The notes beneath the pieces were generated by a model. That model made no database searches. It was not told the origin of the DNA and was given only the letters and a program-made list of their open reading frames with translations. A DNA stretch of 32,790 nucleotides from an uncultured Collinsella sp. (GTDB lineage: Bacteria; Actinomycetota; Coriobacteriia; Coriobacteriales; Coriobacteriaceae), in NCBI GenBank assembly GCA_902465015.1, contig CABQLK010000021.1, positions 1 through 32,790 on the forward strand, given 5' to 3'. Within the stretch, counting starts at the first letter, position 1. Every line of letters begins with the position of its first letter. The translations under genes and the position numbers were made by a program. This document shows positions 8,227 through 15,609 of the stretch, one piece after another.

Positions 8227-8997
8227 ATGGCACGGATCCTGATCGTAGAGGACGAGGAGAAAATCGCCCGCTTTGTGACGCTCGAGCTGGAGCACGAGGG
8301 CTACCAAGTGGAGCACGCCGCTGACGGCCGCACCGCCGTGGACCTGGCGCTGGAGCGCGACTACGATCTGATTCTGCTCGATGTGCTGTTGCCACAGCTC
8401 AACGGCATGGAGGTCCTGCGGCGTGTCCGCAAGCACAAGGATGTGCCGGTGATTATGGTCACCGCGCGAGATGCCGTGATGGACAAGGTGGCCGGGCTCG
8501 ATGCCGGCGCCGACGATTACCTGACCAAGCCGTTTGCGATTGAGGAGTTGTTCGCACGGATCCGCGTTGCGCTGAAGCGCTCGGAGGCCGTGCGGGCGGC
8601 TTCGGGCGTTGGCGGCGTTGGGGCCGGGGAGGGCGCTACGGGTGCCGCTGCGATACCCCCGGCTGGAGACTCGGCCAAGACCTCAGCCGCGCCCTCCCCC
8701 GCCGCGCTCACCGTGGGTTCGGTCGCGCTCGATCCCGACCGCCGCGAAGTCACGGTCGGCGGCTCGCCCATCGTGCTGACCGCCCGCGAGTTCGACGTCC
8801 TCGCCCTGCTTATGGCGCATGCCGAGACCGTGCTCACGCGCGAGCGCATTGCGCACGAGGCGCTGGGCTACGAATACGTGGGCGACACCAACAACGTCGA
8901 CGTGCACATCGCGCATCTACGCGCCAAGATCGAGGACGCCGGCGGCGCCCGCATCATCCAGACCGTGCGCGGGGTGGGCTATGTCTGCCGCGCGTAA
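8227..8997 (+). CDS. OmpR/PhoB-family response regulator
   Basis: A 256-residue transcription regulator. The N-terminal receiver domain (1-118) has the acidic pocket EDE (8-10), phosphoacceptor D52 in LILLDVLLP, T79 and K101 in YLTKPFA. The C-terminal winged-helix DNA-binding domain (about 165-256) carries LTAREFDVLALLM and the recognition region NNVDVHIAHLRAKI, ending TVRGVGYVCRA. Between them is an unusually long linker of roughly 45 residues rich in Ala, Gly and Pro. The stop codon overlaps the start of the kinase gene by 17 nt, indicating translational coupling. Its targets cannot be told from this window. Confidence 0.93.
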   Translation: MARILIVEDEEKIARFVTLELEHEGYQVEHAADGRTAVDLALERDYDLILLDVLLPQLNGMEVLRRVRKHKDVPVIMVTARDAVMDKVAGLDAGADDYLTKPFAIEELFARIRVALKRSEAVRAASGVGGVGAGEGATGAAAIPPAGDSAKTSAAPSPAALTVGSVALDPDRREVTVGGSPIVLTAREFDVLALLMAHAETVLTRERIAHEALGYEYVGDTNNVDVHIAHLRAKIEDAGGARIIQTVRGVGYVCRA

Positions 8998-10276
8998 CGC
9001 CGAGGCAAAACGCGTCACCTCCATCGCCCGCGCCATCAACTGGAGCTATATGTGGCGCCGCCTGATGAGCTACGTTTGGCTCGACCTGCTGCTAGTAGTG
9101 ATTGTGGCGGCGATCCTTGTCTATGGATACAACCAGACGCTGCCCAACGGCGCGTTTACCGCAGGATGGATCCCCAGCGCCACCGTTCGCGGCATGACGC
9201 TGACGCCCGCGCGCGGCTGGGACCTGACAACGCTCACCTATACCGTCGAGCTTGCGCGTACCACCAAGACTTTCCCCCTCGCGCAGGACCTCGTCACGCT
9301 ATGGCCTCTCTACCTTGTCGTTGTGGGTTGGCAGGTCATCAGCGTGCTCAACATGCTCGGCGGCGCCCGCCGCGTGCGCCGCACCATGGCGCCGCTCAAC
9401 GATCTGGCCCTGCGCGTGGACGAACTCGGCCGCATGCAACTCGCCGGCGGCAAGATGGAAACACTGGAGCAAGCCATCGAGCGCGCAAGCGTCGACTCGC
9501 CGAGCGTCACTACCGGCGACGCCGACCTGACAAGCATCGAGGTTGCACTCAACCGCCTACTGCGCCAGATGCAAGAGGCCAAACTGCAACAGATGCGCTT
9601 TGTCAACGATGCGAGCCACGAGCTGCGCACGCCCATCGCGGTGATTCAGGGTTACGTAAACATGCTCGATCGCTGGGGCAAAGACGACCCGGACGTGCTG
9701 GCAGAATCCATCGCGTCCCTCAAGGCCGAAAGCGAGCACATGCAAGAGCTCGTGGAGCAGCTGCTGTTTTTGGCACGCGGCGATGCCGGGCGCACGGTCC
9801 TGCGGCGTGCGGATACCAACCTGGCCGCACTGGTCGGCGAGGTATGCGAGGAATCGCAGATGATCGATACCGCGCACACGTATCGGCTGGCGTACGACAC
9901 CGCGCTTGTCAGCGATTCGCGCTGCGACGCGCCCGTCGACGTGGCACTCGTGAAGCAGGCGCTACGCGTGATCGTGCAAAACGCCGCCAAGTATTCGGAC
10001 GCGGGAACGACCGTCACATTTGGCATAACGCCGGATGCGGGCGCGGGCACAATCGACATAAGCGTTGAGGACGAGGGCATCGGCATGAACCAGGAATCCG
10101 CAGCTCACGCGTTTGAACGGTTCTACCGCGCCGACAACGCACGCAATGCCGGCGCGCAGGGCTCGGGCCTGGGGCTTGCCATTGCCAAGTGGATCGTCGA
10201 TAGCCATGGCGGTGTCATTGGCGTGACCTCAGTCGAGGGCGTCGGCAGCCGCTTTACGATTCGCCTGCCGCGGTAG
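8981..10276 (+). CDS. Two-component sensor histidine kinase
   Basis: A 431-residue membrane kinase that phosphorylates the regulator encoded just upstream. The ATG at 8981 overlaps the regulator gene by 17 nt; an earlier in-frame start at 8819 would lie wholly inside the regulator and is rejected. Transmembrane helix 1 spans about 31-49 and helix 2 about 105-126, with a sensor loop of about 55 residues between them and a HAMP-like linker after. HisKA has NDASHELRTPIA with phosphorylated H213. The HATPase domain shows the N box (NAAKYSD), G1 box (DEGIGM) and G2 box (GSGLGLAIAKWIV). Terminated at 10296-10329. Confidence 0.93.
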   Translation: MSAARNAEAKRVTSIARAINWSYMWRRLMSYVWLDLLLVVIVAAILVYGYNQTLPNGAFTAGWIPSATVRGMTLTPARGWDLTTLTYTVELARTTKTFPLAQDLVTLWPLYLVVVGWQVISVLNMLGGARRVRRTMAPLNDLALRVDELGRMQLAGGKMETLEQAIERASVDSPSVTTGDADLTSIEVALNRLLRQMQEAKLQQMRFVNDASHELRTPIAVIQGYVNMLDRWGKDDPDVLAESIASLKAESEHMQELVEQLLFLARGDAGRTVLRRADTNLAALVGEVCEESQMIDTAHTYRLAYDTALVSDSRCDAPVDVALVKQALRVIVQNAAKYSDAGTTVTFGITPDAGAGTIDISVEDEGIGMNQESAAHAFERFYRADNARNAGAQGSGLGLAIAKWIVDSHGGVIGVTSVEGVGSRFTIRLPR

Positions 10277-10295
10277 GAAGCCCCTCGGCATAAAT

Positions 10296-10329
10296 AAAGG
10301 GATAGGGCCACGCGGCCCTATCCCTTTTT
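10296..10329. terminator. Bidirectional terminator between histidine kinase and VOC genes
   Basis: A perfect 14-bp inverted repeat (10296-10309 with 10314-10327) has a 4-nt loop. It is followed by T on the plus strand and by TTTATTTA on the minus strand, serving both convergent units. Confidence 0.9.
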
Positions 10330-10351
10330 GCTAGCTATGGCAGCTTGTGCG

Positions 10352-10726
10352 CTATTCGCGGCACAGGTGCACGGCGAAACCGGCGAACTCGCGCTTAAAG
10401 TACACGAGCTTGGTACCACCGTCGGGCAGCAGCGCGCGCGACTCTTCGTTGACCTCGAGCCCGCGCTCGGCAAACCACTTCTCAGCTGCATCGATGTCGT
10501 TAACGGCAAAGCCGATGTGGCCCTTGGTGCCACGACCGTTCTGCTTCATGATCTCGACCAGCGAATCGTTAAAGTACGAAACCGGGGTCTCGGTGACGGG
10601 CAGGCCCATCATCGTCGAGAACAGCTCCGCGATCTCCAGGGCGTCTGCCGGGTCGGTGGCGTTAATGCCCACATGGGCAACGCGCATACCAAAGAGCTCT
10701 ACCGGGTTGGCGTTCTGCTCACTCAT
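10352..10726 (-). CDS. VOC-family (glyoxalase-fold) protein
   Basis: A 124-residue single-domain protein of the vicinal oxygen chelate superfamily, with paired beta-alpha-beta-beta-beta modules: VAHVGINATD at the start and KGHIGFAVNDIDAAEKWFAERG in the middle, ending GFAVHLCRE. The likely metal ligands are the His of AHVGI, the Glu of LVEIMK and the His of GHIGF; one position of the usual four is unclear. It resembles the VOC module fused to the C-terminus of KDPG/KHG aldolases in some Firmicutes (from memory, unsearched), here as a free protein. It lies 11 bp after the PTS IIB gene and is probably co-transcribed with it, which suggests a role in carbohydrate or sugar-acid metabolism rather than methylglyoxal detoxification. 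Confidence 0.75.
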   Translation of the reverse strand: MSEQNANPVELFGMRVAHVGINATDPADALEIAELFSTMMGLPVTETPVSYFNDSLVEIMKQNGRGTKGHIGFAVNDIDAAEKWFAERGLEVNEESRALLPDGGTKLVYFKREFAGFAVHLCRE

Positions 10727-10737
10727 GCAGTCAGCGC

Positions 10738-11025
10738 CTACTGAGCCATGACGTCGAGAACGGCCTTCTCGGCGGCAACGCGGTTCATGCCGGTCATGAA
10801 GGGCACGCCACTCACGTACGGGCAGGTGAGGCCCTCGGGGGCAACGGTGGTGGCGATCAGCAGGTCAGCGCCCTCGTCGCAGTAATCCTTGGCCTCGGAG
10901 ATGGCGCACTGCACGATCTCGTACTTGTCGGCATAACCGTTGGCGTCGAGCAGAGTAGCGACCTTCTGGGCAACGAGCGTGGAAGTAGCAGCGCCAGCAC
11001 CGCAAGCCAAAACGATCTTCTTCAT
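10738..11025 (-). CDS. PTS IIB component, galactitol/lactose-type
   Basis: A 95-residue cytoplasmic phosphotransfer domain. The active-site loop ACGAGAATST carries the phosphorylated cysteine C8, as in GatB-like IIB proteins that pass phosphate from IIA to the incoming sugar. The length is typical of stand-alone GatB. AGGGAG lies 10 nt before the ATG. No IIA or IIC gene is adjacent: downstream is the VOC gene and upstream a divergent unrelated gene. It is therefore an orphan IIB that must work with components encoded elsewhere or have a regulatory role. The sugar cannot be assigned. Confidence 0.85.
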   Translation of the reverse strand: MKKIVLACGAGAATSTLVAQKVATLLDANGYADKYEIVQCAISEAKDYCDEGADLLIATTVAPEGLTCPYVSGVPFMTGMNRVAAEKAVLDVMAQ

Positions 11026-11127
11026 AGGTAATGTCTCCCTTCATGGTTTACTTTAGGTAAGTGTACCGCAGCGAGCGATGGCACTCGGCCTCGATGAGCT
11101 TTTATGCCAGTTTGCTTGCGCGCTGCG

Positions 11128-11133
11128 TATAAT
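11128..11133 (+). promoter_or_regulatory. -10 box of the helical-repeat protein gene
   Basis: A perfect TATAAT lies 55 bp before the ATG at 11189. The best -35 is a weak ATGCCA 18 bp upstream (11104-11109). Confidence 0.5.
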
Positions 11134-11188
11134 ACATCTAGTACGTGTTGTCATACCGCTCGCTTTATGAGCGACTAAGGACCCTAAT

Positions 11189-11812
11189 ATGCCCGATTCC
11201 CGCACCCTCTGGACCGCCGTCGTTATCATCTGCATCGCCGTGTCGGTGTTCTTTAGCGTCAAAAAACGCACCACGTTTAAGCGCCTGCAGCAGCTTATGG
11301 CTGCCAAGCAGTGGGACGAGTTCGATCGTTTGCTCGACGGCAAACTCACCAGCATGCTGTACCCGCGCTACAACCGCGACTACCTGCGTCTGAACTCCTA
11401 TCTGCTGCGCGAGGACCACGAGCGCGCCAGCGAGATGTTCGACCTACTGCTGGGACTCAACCTCCCCAAGATGCAGCGCGTCGACTTGGTGATTAAGGCC
11501 TTTAACTACTATGTTGGCCAGGAGGACCGCAAAAAGTCCAAAGAGCTGTTGCACGAGATCAAGGGCTTTGAGGGCGGTCAGGCCGAGGCAGTTGCGCACG
11601 AGTGTCAGCTGATGTACGACACGATGATCCTCAAGCGCCACAACGACATTCCCGAGCTGGAGCGCATGCTCGAGGATGTCGGCGACGACCCGGTCAAGCG
11701 CTGCCGCTTGGAGTACCTGCTAGCCCTGCAGTACCAGAACAAGGGCGACGAAGCCAAGTTCCAGGAGTTCCTGGAGAAGTCGGGCCAACACTCGATGGCC
11801 GTCAACGCGTAA
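11189..11812 (+). CDS. Membrane-anchored helical-repeat (TPR-like) protein, unknown function
   Basis: A 207-residue protein beginning with one membrane helix (TAVVIICIAVSVFFSV, residues 7-22) and a basic KKRTTFKR stop-transfer, so the rest is probably cytoplasmic. The remainder is predicted helical with repeat-like pairs: LQQLMAAKQWDEFDRLL, SYLLREDHERASEMFDLLL, LEYLLALQYQNKGDEAKFQEFL. The spacing and A/L/Y pattern resemble degenerate TPRs that bind protein partners. AAGGA is placed 8 nt before the ATG. The gene ends 31 bp before tRNA-Leu. No family assignment was possible. Confidence 0.75.
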   Translation: MPDSRTLWTAVVIICIAVSVFFSVKKRTTFKRLQQLMAAKQWDEFDRLLDGKLTSMLYPRYNRDYLRLNSYLLREDHERASEMFDLLLGLNLPKMQRVDLVIKAFNYYVGQEDRKKSKELLHEIKGFEGGQAEAVAHECQLMYDTMILKRHNDIPELERMLEDVGDDPVKRCRLEYLLALQYQNKGDEAKFQEFLEKSGQHSMAVNA

Positions 11813-11843
11813 CGGACGGCTTGTGCTAGACTTCTAGTCTCAC

Positions 11844-11928
11844 GGGGGCGTGGCGGAATTGGCATACGCAGGAGACTTAAAATCTCTCGCCGCAAGGATT
11901 GTGGGTTCGAGTCCCACCGCCCCTACCA
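11844..11928 (+). tRNA. tRNA-Leu (anticodon TAA)
   Basis: The cloverleaf is complete. The acceptor stem is 11844-11850 with 11918-11924 (first pair G-U), the anticodon stem is 11871-11875 with 11883-11887, and the loop CTTAAAA has TAA at 11878-11880. A long variable arm fits a class II leucine tRNA. The T arm is GTGGG TTCGAGT CCCAC (11901-11917) and the CCA is encoded. An extended -10 candidate TGCTAGACT lies at 11824-11832. Confidence 0.96.
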
Positions 11929-12125
11929 TATGGAGCTTTCGAGCCCGTGTTCCTCAGGGATGCGGGCTCGCTTCTTTTAGATGCCGGTGGGACTCGAACC
12001 CGCGAGGGGGCGAGCGTTAAGCGGACGCGCAGCGTCCGAAGCGAGCCGGCGAGGGCGCCGACAGGCGGCCGAAGCCGGTGCGTATTTGCGCAGCAAATGC
12101 GCGGACGTCCCACCGCCCCTACCAT
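11911..12125 (+). repeat. Tandem partial duplication of the tRNA-Leu 3' end
   Basis: The last 19 bp of the T arm/acceptor/CCA (11911-11929) recur exactly at 12107-12125, 196 bp downstream, followed by a diverged second terminator. Between them, 11987-12001 is an exact 15-bp inverted copy of the T arm, followed by GC-rich stem-loops (CGGACGC/GCGTCCG near 12018-12034 and ATTTGC/GCAAAT near 12084-12098). This looks like an attachment-site-type or tRNA-derived repeat; no integrase is nearby. Confidence 0.75.
11940..11978 (+). terminator. Terminator of tRNA-Leu
   Basis: CGAGCCCG (11940-11947) pairs with CGGGCTCG (11963-11970), followed by CTTCTTTT. It begins 12 nt past the CCA end. Confidence 0.8.
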
Positions 12126-12134
12126 TTGGCTTTT

Positions 12135-12174
12135 ACGAGCTCGTGTCCCCCGGGGATGCGGGCTCGTTTCTTTT
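12135..12174 (+). terminator. Duplicated second terminator
   Basis: A 9-bp stem (12135-12143 with 12159-12167, one T-G pair) is followed by TTCTTTT. It is the diverged duplicate of the tRNA terminator at 11940 and keeps its pairing. Confidence 0.7.
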
Positions 12175-12190
12175 ACACGCCGGCGGGGCT

Positions 12191-12263
12191 CTAAGTTGCG
12201 GTGGAATAGTTCCTGTTTTGGCAGTTTACCAGCCCATTTAGGAACTATTCCACCGCAACTTAG
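12191..12263. repeat. Long perfect palindromic element, type D copy 1
   Basis: A 24-bp perfect inverted repeat (12191-12214 with 12240-12263) has a 25-bp spacer and arms containing AAGTTGCGGTGGAATAG. A diverged copy lies at 13745-13813, on the other side of the ATPase gene. Confidence 0.85.
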
Positions 12264-12272
12264 GTTGGTGTT

Positions 12273-12325
12273 CCCACATTTTCCGATGGAAAAACGTGGT
12301 TGTCTCCCACATTTTCCGATGGAAA
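12273..12325. promoter_or_regulatory. Two direct repeats, possible operators of the ATPase gene
   Basis: The same 20-bp sequence occurs at 12273-12292 and 12306-12325, 33 bp apart. Each contains the palindrome TTTTCC-GAT-GGAAA. The second sits just upstream of the -10 box, over the -35 region, as an operator would. Confidence 0.5.
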
Positions 12326-12339
12326 CTCCCAAATGGCCT

Positions 12340-12345
12340 TATACT
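12340..12345 (+). promoter_or_regulatory. -10 box of the ATPase gene
   Basis: TATACT lies 24 bp before the ATG at 12369. No convincing -35 is seen; the expected place is covered by the second direct repeat. Confidence 0.45.
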
Positions 12346-12368
12346 AGCCGAGAGGGTTGGGAGGCAAT

Positions 12369-13670
12369 ATGCAGCGACAGCTTATGAGTGAACTTATCGC
12401 TTGGAAATCAAGGGCGAATCGCAAACCTCTCTTGCTTAAGGGAGCCCGCCAGACAGGAAAGACTTGGCTTCTTAACGAATTCGCAAGCCAGCAGTATCGA
12501 AACGTCATTCGTTTTGACTTTATGCTCGAGCCGAGCACACGCTCGCTGTTCGATAGGAACCTCGACCCCAAGCGCATCATCTCCCAGATAGAACTCCTAC
12601 GTGGCCAAACCGTAACGCCGGAAGACACGCTCATCATCTTCGACGAGATCCAAGAGGCGCCACGCGGGATCACCTCGCTCAAGTACTTCAACGAGCTTGC
12701 ACCCGAATACCACATCGTAGCAGCCGGTTCCTATATGGGCCTCGCGCTCCGACGCGAAAACGAGTCATTTCCCGTCGGCAAAATCGACCAGCTCACCATG
12801 CGTCCCATGGGGTTTGCCGAGTTCGTTCGTGCCGTCGACGGCAACCCGCTCGCCGATGCCATCCTTGCCGCAGACATGAACCTTCTGGCAAACGTTACCG
12901 AAAAGCTCGAGCGCTTGCTCAAGGAATACCTTGTTGTCGGCGGTATGCCCGAAGTTGTCTCCGCTTTCGCCGAGACACGCGACTTCATCGAAGCCCGAAG
13001 GCTTCAGCAGCAAATCATCGAGGCTTACGAATCCGATTTTGGCAAACATGCACCCGCCCGCATCGTCGAGCGCATGAGGTTGGTTTGGAAATCCCTTCCC
13101 GGCCAGCTTGCAAAGGAGAACAAGAAGTTTGTCTATGGCGCCCTTCGTCCCGGAGCGCGCGCACGCGATTTCGAGGAAAGCCTCCAGTGGCTCACGGACT
13201 ACGGAATCGTTCATAAGGTGCCACGTGCTTCCGCTCTAAAGGCGCCGCTCTCGAGCTACGAAGACCTCTCGGGCTTCAAACTGTTCTGCATCGACACCGG
13301 CATCCTCGGAGCGCTCTCCGGTCTCTCTCCGGCCATCGTTCTTAACGGATCCGCTGTTTTTACCGAGTTCAAAGGTTCGCTGACCGAACAATACGTCGCG
13401 CAGGAGCTTTTGCTCCAGGACAAAACTCCCGCGTATTGGTCCTCTACCTCCGGCAATGCCGAAACCGACTTTGCCATCGACCATGCGGGAACCGTGCTTC
13501 CGCTTGAGGTCAAGGCGGCAGAGAACCTTAAAGCGAAGAGTCTGAAAGTAGCCTGCGAAAAATTCAAACTCGAGCGTTGCGTGAGGAGCTCCCTGGCGGC
13601 ATATAGAGACGAGGGCATGCTCGTCAATATTCCGCTTTGGGAGATTGGGCAAATCGACAAGCTGGCATAG
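12369..13670 (+). CDS. AAA+ ATPase with DUF4143 domain
   Basis: A 433-residue protein of the large ATPase/DUF4143 family common in bacteria and archaea; no precise role is established. Walker A is GARQTGKT (25-32) and Walker B is LIIFDEIQ (88-95). The C-terminal DUF4143 part has a restriction-endonuclease-like pattern: GNAETDFAI (E365, D367) followed by LPLEVKAAE (E380, K382), consistent with a PD-(D/E)XK fold. The ATG at 12369 is chosen because GGGAGG lies 5 nt before it; a TTG 12 nt upstream would put that site inside the gene. Base composition is slightly less GC-biased than its neighbours. It sits alone beside a tRNA and is bracketed by related inverted repeats, suggesting accessory DNA. 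Confidence 0.88.
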   Translation: MQRQLMSELIAWKSRANRKPLLLKGARQTGKTWLLNEFASQQYRNVIRFDFMLEPSTRSLFDRNLDPKRIISQIELLRGQTVTPEDTLIIFDEIQEAPRGITSLKYFNELAPEYHIVAAGSYMGLALRRENESFPVGKIDQLTMRPMGFAEFVRAVDGNPLADAILAADMNLLANVTEKLERLLKEYLVVGGMPEVVSAFAETRDFIEARRLQQQIIEAYESDFGKHAPARIVERMRLVWKSLPGQLAKENKKFVYGALRPGARARDFEESLQWLTDYGIVHKVPRASALKAPLSSYEDLSGFKLFCIDTGILGALSGLSPAIVLNGSAVFTEFKGSLTEQYVAQELLLQDKTPAYWSSTSGNAETDFAIDHAGTVLPLEVKAAENLKAKSLKVACEKFKLERCVRSSLAAYRDEGMLVNIPLWEIGQIDKLA

Positions 13671-13690
13671 GCGCTGTAGGGACGCCCCGC

Positions 13691-13740
13691 AAGGACTGTC
13701 CCCAGGTGCCGGCAGAAAAGGAACGTCCCCAGGTGCCGGC
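13691..13740 (-). repeat. REP-like repeat, type A copy 2
   Basis: Inverted relative to copy 1 at 4825-4874 and matching it over 50 bp with about five differences. Two direct sub-units, each containing CCCCAGGTGCCGGC, are arranged in tandem 20 bp after the ATPase stop codon. Confidence 0.75.
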
Positions 13741-13744
13741 TGTT

Positions 13745-13813
13745 GAGTTGCGGTGGAATAGGGACTGTTTGGTGCCCGAAAGGGCGATTTTAGTCCGTAT
13801 TTCACCGCAACTT
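13745..13813. repeat. Palindromic element, type D copy 2 (degenerate)
   Basis: The arms 13745-13766 and 13792-13813 pair with three mismatches and contain the same GTTGCGGTGGAATA as copy 1 at 12191. The spacer has an inner GCCC-GAAA-GGGC hairpin. It ends 12 bp before the ppx stop codon. Confidence 0.75.
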
Positions 13814-13825
13814 ATGAGGGGATGG

Positions 13826-14827
13826 TTAAAGGGCGCTGAGGTTGGGGGTCCAGGCGATGGTGGGAGTCGCGCCGTCGAGAACCTCGTTGATGGTGGCGGC
13901 CATGCCGGCGAGGAGGCTGTTCTCGCTTACGGTGAGCGCATCGTAGCCGCCGGCACGCATGAGCTCGCGGATCACCACGGCGCCGGCCAGAATCACGCCC
14001 GCGCGCTTGGGCTGCACGCCCGGCAACGCGGCAATGCCTGCAACATCCAACGCAGACATGCGCTCGATAGCGGCCAAGATCTGCTCCATCGAAAGCTCGC
14101 GCAGATGCACAAAGTTCGAGTCGTACGGCTCCAGTTCGCGGACCAGCGCCACGAGCGTGGTAACGGTACCGCCCACCGCGACGAGGCGCTCGGCGCGCTC
14201 AAAGTCGACAGGCAGGCCCTCAAAGTAAGCCCCGAACTGCTCGCCCGCCCATGCGCCAGCGGCGGCAAGTTCACTGTCCGTTGGCGGCAGCGCCGAGAAA
14301 AACCGCTCCGTCACGCGACGGCAACCGATGTCCAGTGAGCGCGTTCCCTCCAGCGCAAAGACCCCGCGCTCAGGCGCATAGACGCCCGTCGCGAGCTCCG
14401 TGGAGCCGCCACCCGAATCGGCGACGATGATGCGCTCGCCTGCAAAGTCGTGCGCTACGCCAAAAAACGTCAGGCGCGCCTCAACCTCGCCCGGAATCAC
14501 CTGCGGTTCGAGCCCCAGATCGCGCAGGCCGTCCAGCAGCAGGGCAGCATTGGACGCATCGCGTGCGGCGCTCGTGCACGTGGTGCAGATGCACGCGGCC
14601 CCAAAGGCACGGGCTTCGTCCACAAACATGCGGCACGCAGCGAGCACGCGCTCAACGGCCGCCTCGCAAAAGCGCCCCGTCGCGTCCACGCCCTCGCCCA
14701 AGTCAGTGATCTCGGTATGCTTGGACGATTCCACGATCGCCCCGGCCTCGACCTGCGCCAGCACCAGTCGCGACGACACCGTTCCCAGGTCGATCGCGGC
14801 CACCTTATAGCGTTTGCAATTTGTCAT
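13826..14827 (-). CDS. ppx: Ppx/GppA-family exopolyphosphatase
   Basis: A 333-residue member of the actin-like ATPase (ASKHA) fold family that hydrolyses polyphosphate or the pentaphosphate of pppGpp. Phosphate-binding loop 1 is AAIDLGTVSSRLVLA (about 10-24) and loop 2 is VADSGGGSTELATG. VGGTVTTL is the third nucleotide-binding block. The length matches the short actinobacterial Ppx form without the HD-type C-terminal domain of E. coli Ppx and GppA. It follows the FtsB-like gene by 20 bp and is likely co-transcribed. The order eno - ftsB-like - ppx matches the conserved actinobacterial cluster. Which substrate, polyP or pppGpp, is uncertain. Confidence 0.9.
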   Translation of the reverse strand: MTNCKRYKVAAIDLGTVSSRLVLAQVEAGAIVESSKHTEITDLGEGVDATGRFCEAAVERVLAACRMFVDEARAFGAACICTTCTSAARDASNAALLLDGLRDLGLEPQVIPGEVEARLTFFGVAHDFAGERIIVADSGGGSTELATGVYAPERGVFALEGTRSLDIGCRRVTERFFSALPPTDSELAAAGAWAGEQFGAYFEGLPVDFERAERLVAVGGTVTTLVALVRELEPYDSNFVHLRELSMEQILAAIERMSALDVAGIAALPGVQPKRAGVILAGAVVIRELMRAGGYDALTVSENSLLAGMAATINEVLDGATPTIAWTPNLSAL

Positions 14828-14847
14828 TGCGAGCTCCCCTCCGGGCG

Positions 14848-15609
14848 CTATTTGCCGTTGGACACGACTGTCTGGCCCTCGACGCCGTTAAACCCAAACA
14901 GCATGTCGAGCGCTTGGATGTACCACGGCGCGTCCTTACCGACTTCTTCGATTTCCTTGGCAACTTCGCTGGCCTTCTTGGCGTTCGACGACTTCTGGCT
15001 CGACGAGGCATCCGAATCGCCGTCCAGGCCCTGCACTTCAATCCTCTTCTCGCCGGGCATCACCAAGCCCAGGTCCTCGGATGCCGCATCCTTGATACCC
15101 TCCTCCGAGAGCAGCTTGTCGACGCTTTTTTGCAGCCCATCATTGTATTGCTGGCGAATCTCGACCTGCTTGGCCAAGATATCGCTCGAACGCTTTGCCA
15201 CGTACAGGTCGCGCACGGGGAAATACAGGCTCACGAGCACCAGGGCAACGACGATGCCGATGAATAGCCCTCGCTGAGGACCGTGGGTAAAGTCGTAGAT
15301 CGCCTTGACCACCGCGTTGTCGTTGGCGTAGTGCATAAAGTCCGAGCCCGAAAAACGGTTCGAGGGCCTGCTCGACCTATCGTGCGTTTGAGTCGACGAG
15401 CGCTGAGCATGCGACAAACGTGCCGGGCGCACTGGTCCATCTGTCGAAGTATTCACTTGAGCATTGGGGCGCGAGGTACTTGTCGGGCGCTGCATGGAGC
15501 GGTCGGCGCCGGCGTAGGCGGACCCACCGAGCTGCACCGTGCGCGCACGGCGAGGCGACGGCTCACGCGAACCGGCGGAATAGTACCTGTTGTCGTAAAT
15601 CTGATCCAT
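14848..15609 (-). CDS. FtsB/DivIC-family septum formation initiator protein
   Basis: A 253-residue bitopic membrane protein from the ATG at 15609; a longer frame to 15735 runs into the eno terminator and is rejected. Residues 1-110 are basic, Ser/Arg-rich and probably disordered. One membrane helix (GLFIGIVVALVLVSLYF) follows, then a coiled-coil stretch (SDILAKQVEIRQQYNDGL) typical of FtsB/DivIC, which joins FtsL and FtsQ at the division site. A Ser/Lys-rich region and the conserved-looking APWYIQALDMLFGF end the protein. The long cytoplasmic N-terminal tail is usual in Actinobacteria. The ribosome site is weak (AAGG). It lies between eno and ppx, as in other Actinobacteria, which supports the assignment. 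Confidence 0.8.
   Translation of the reverse strand: MDQIYDNRYYSAGSREPSPRRARTVQLGGSAYAGADRSMQRPTSTSRPNAQVNTSTDGPVRPARLSHAQRSSTQTHDRSSRPSNRFSGSDFMHYANDNAVVKAIYDFTHGPQRGLFIGIVVALVLVSLYFPVRDLYVAKRSSDILAKQVEIRQQYNDGLQKSVDKLLSEEGIKDAASEDLGLVMPGEKRIEVQGLDGDSDASSSQKSSNAKKASEVAKEIEEVGKDAPWYIQALDMLFGFNGVEGQTVVSNGK

Larger units (their letters stand above)
11929..12368. other. 440-bp non-coding region between tRNA-Leu and the ATPase gene
   Basis: This stretch contains no protein gene. It holds two terminators (11940-11978 and 12135-12174), the inverted T-arm copy, stem-loops, the duplicated tRNA end, the long palindrome at 12191-12263, two direct operator-like repeats (12273-12292 and 12306-12325) and the ATPase -10 box. 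Confidence 0.7.

Noticed and set aside
12273..12325. Possible short CRISPR array
   Set aside because: Only two repeat copies with a 13-bp gap, no cas genes, and the position directly in front of a promoter fits operators better.
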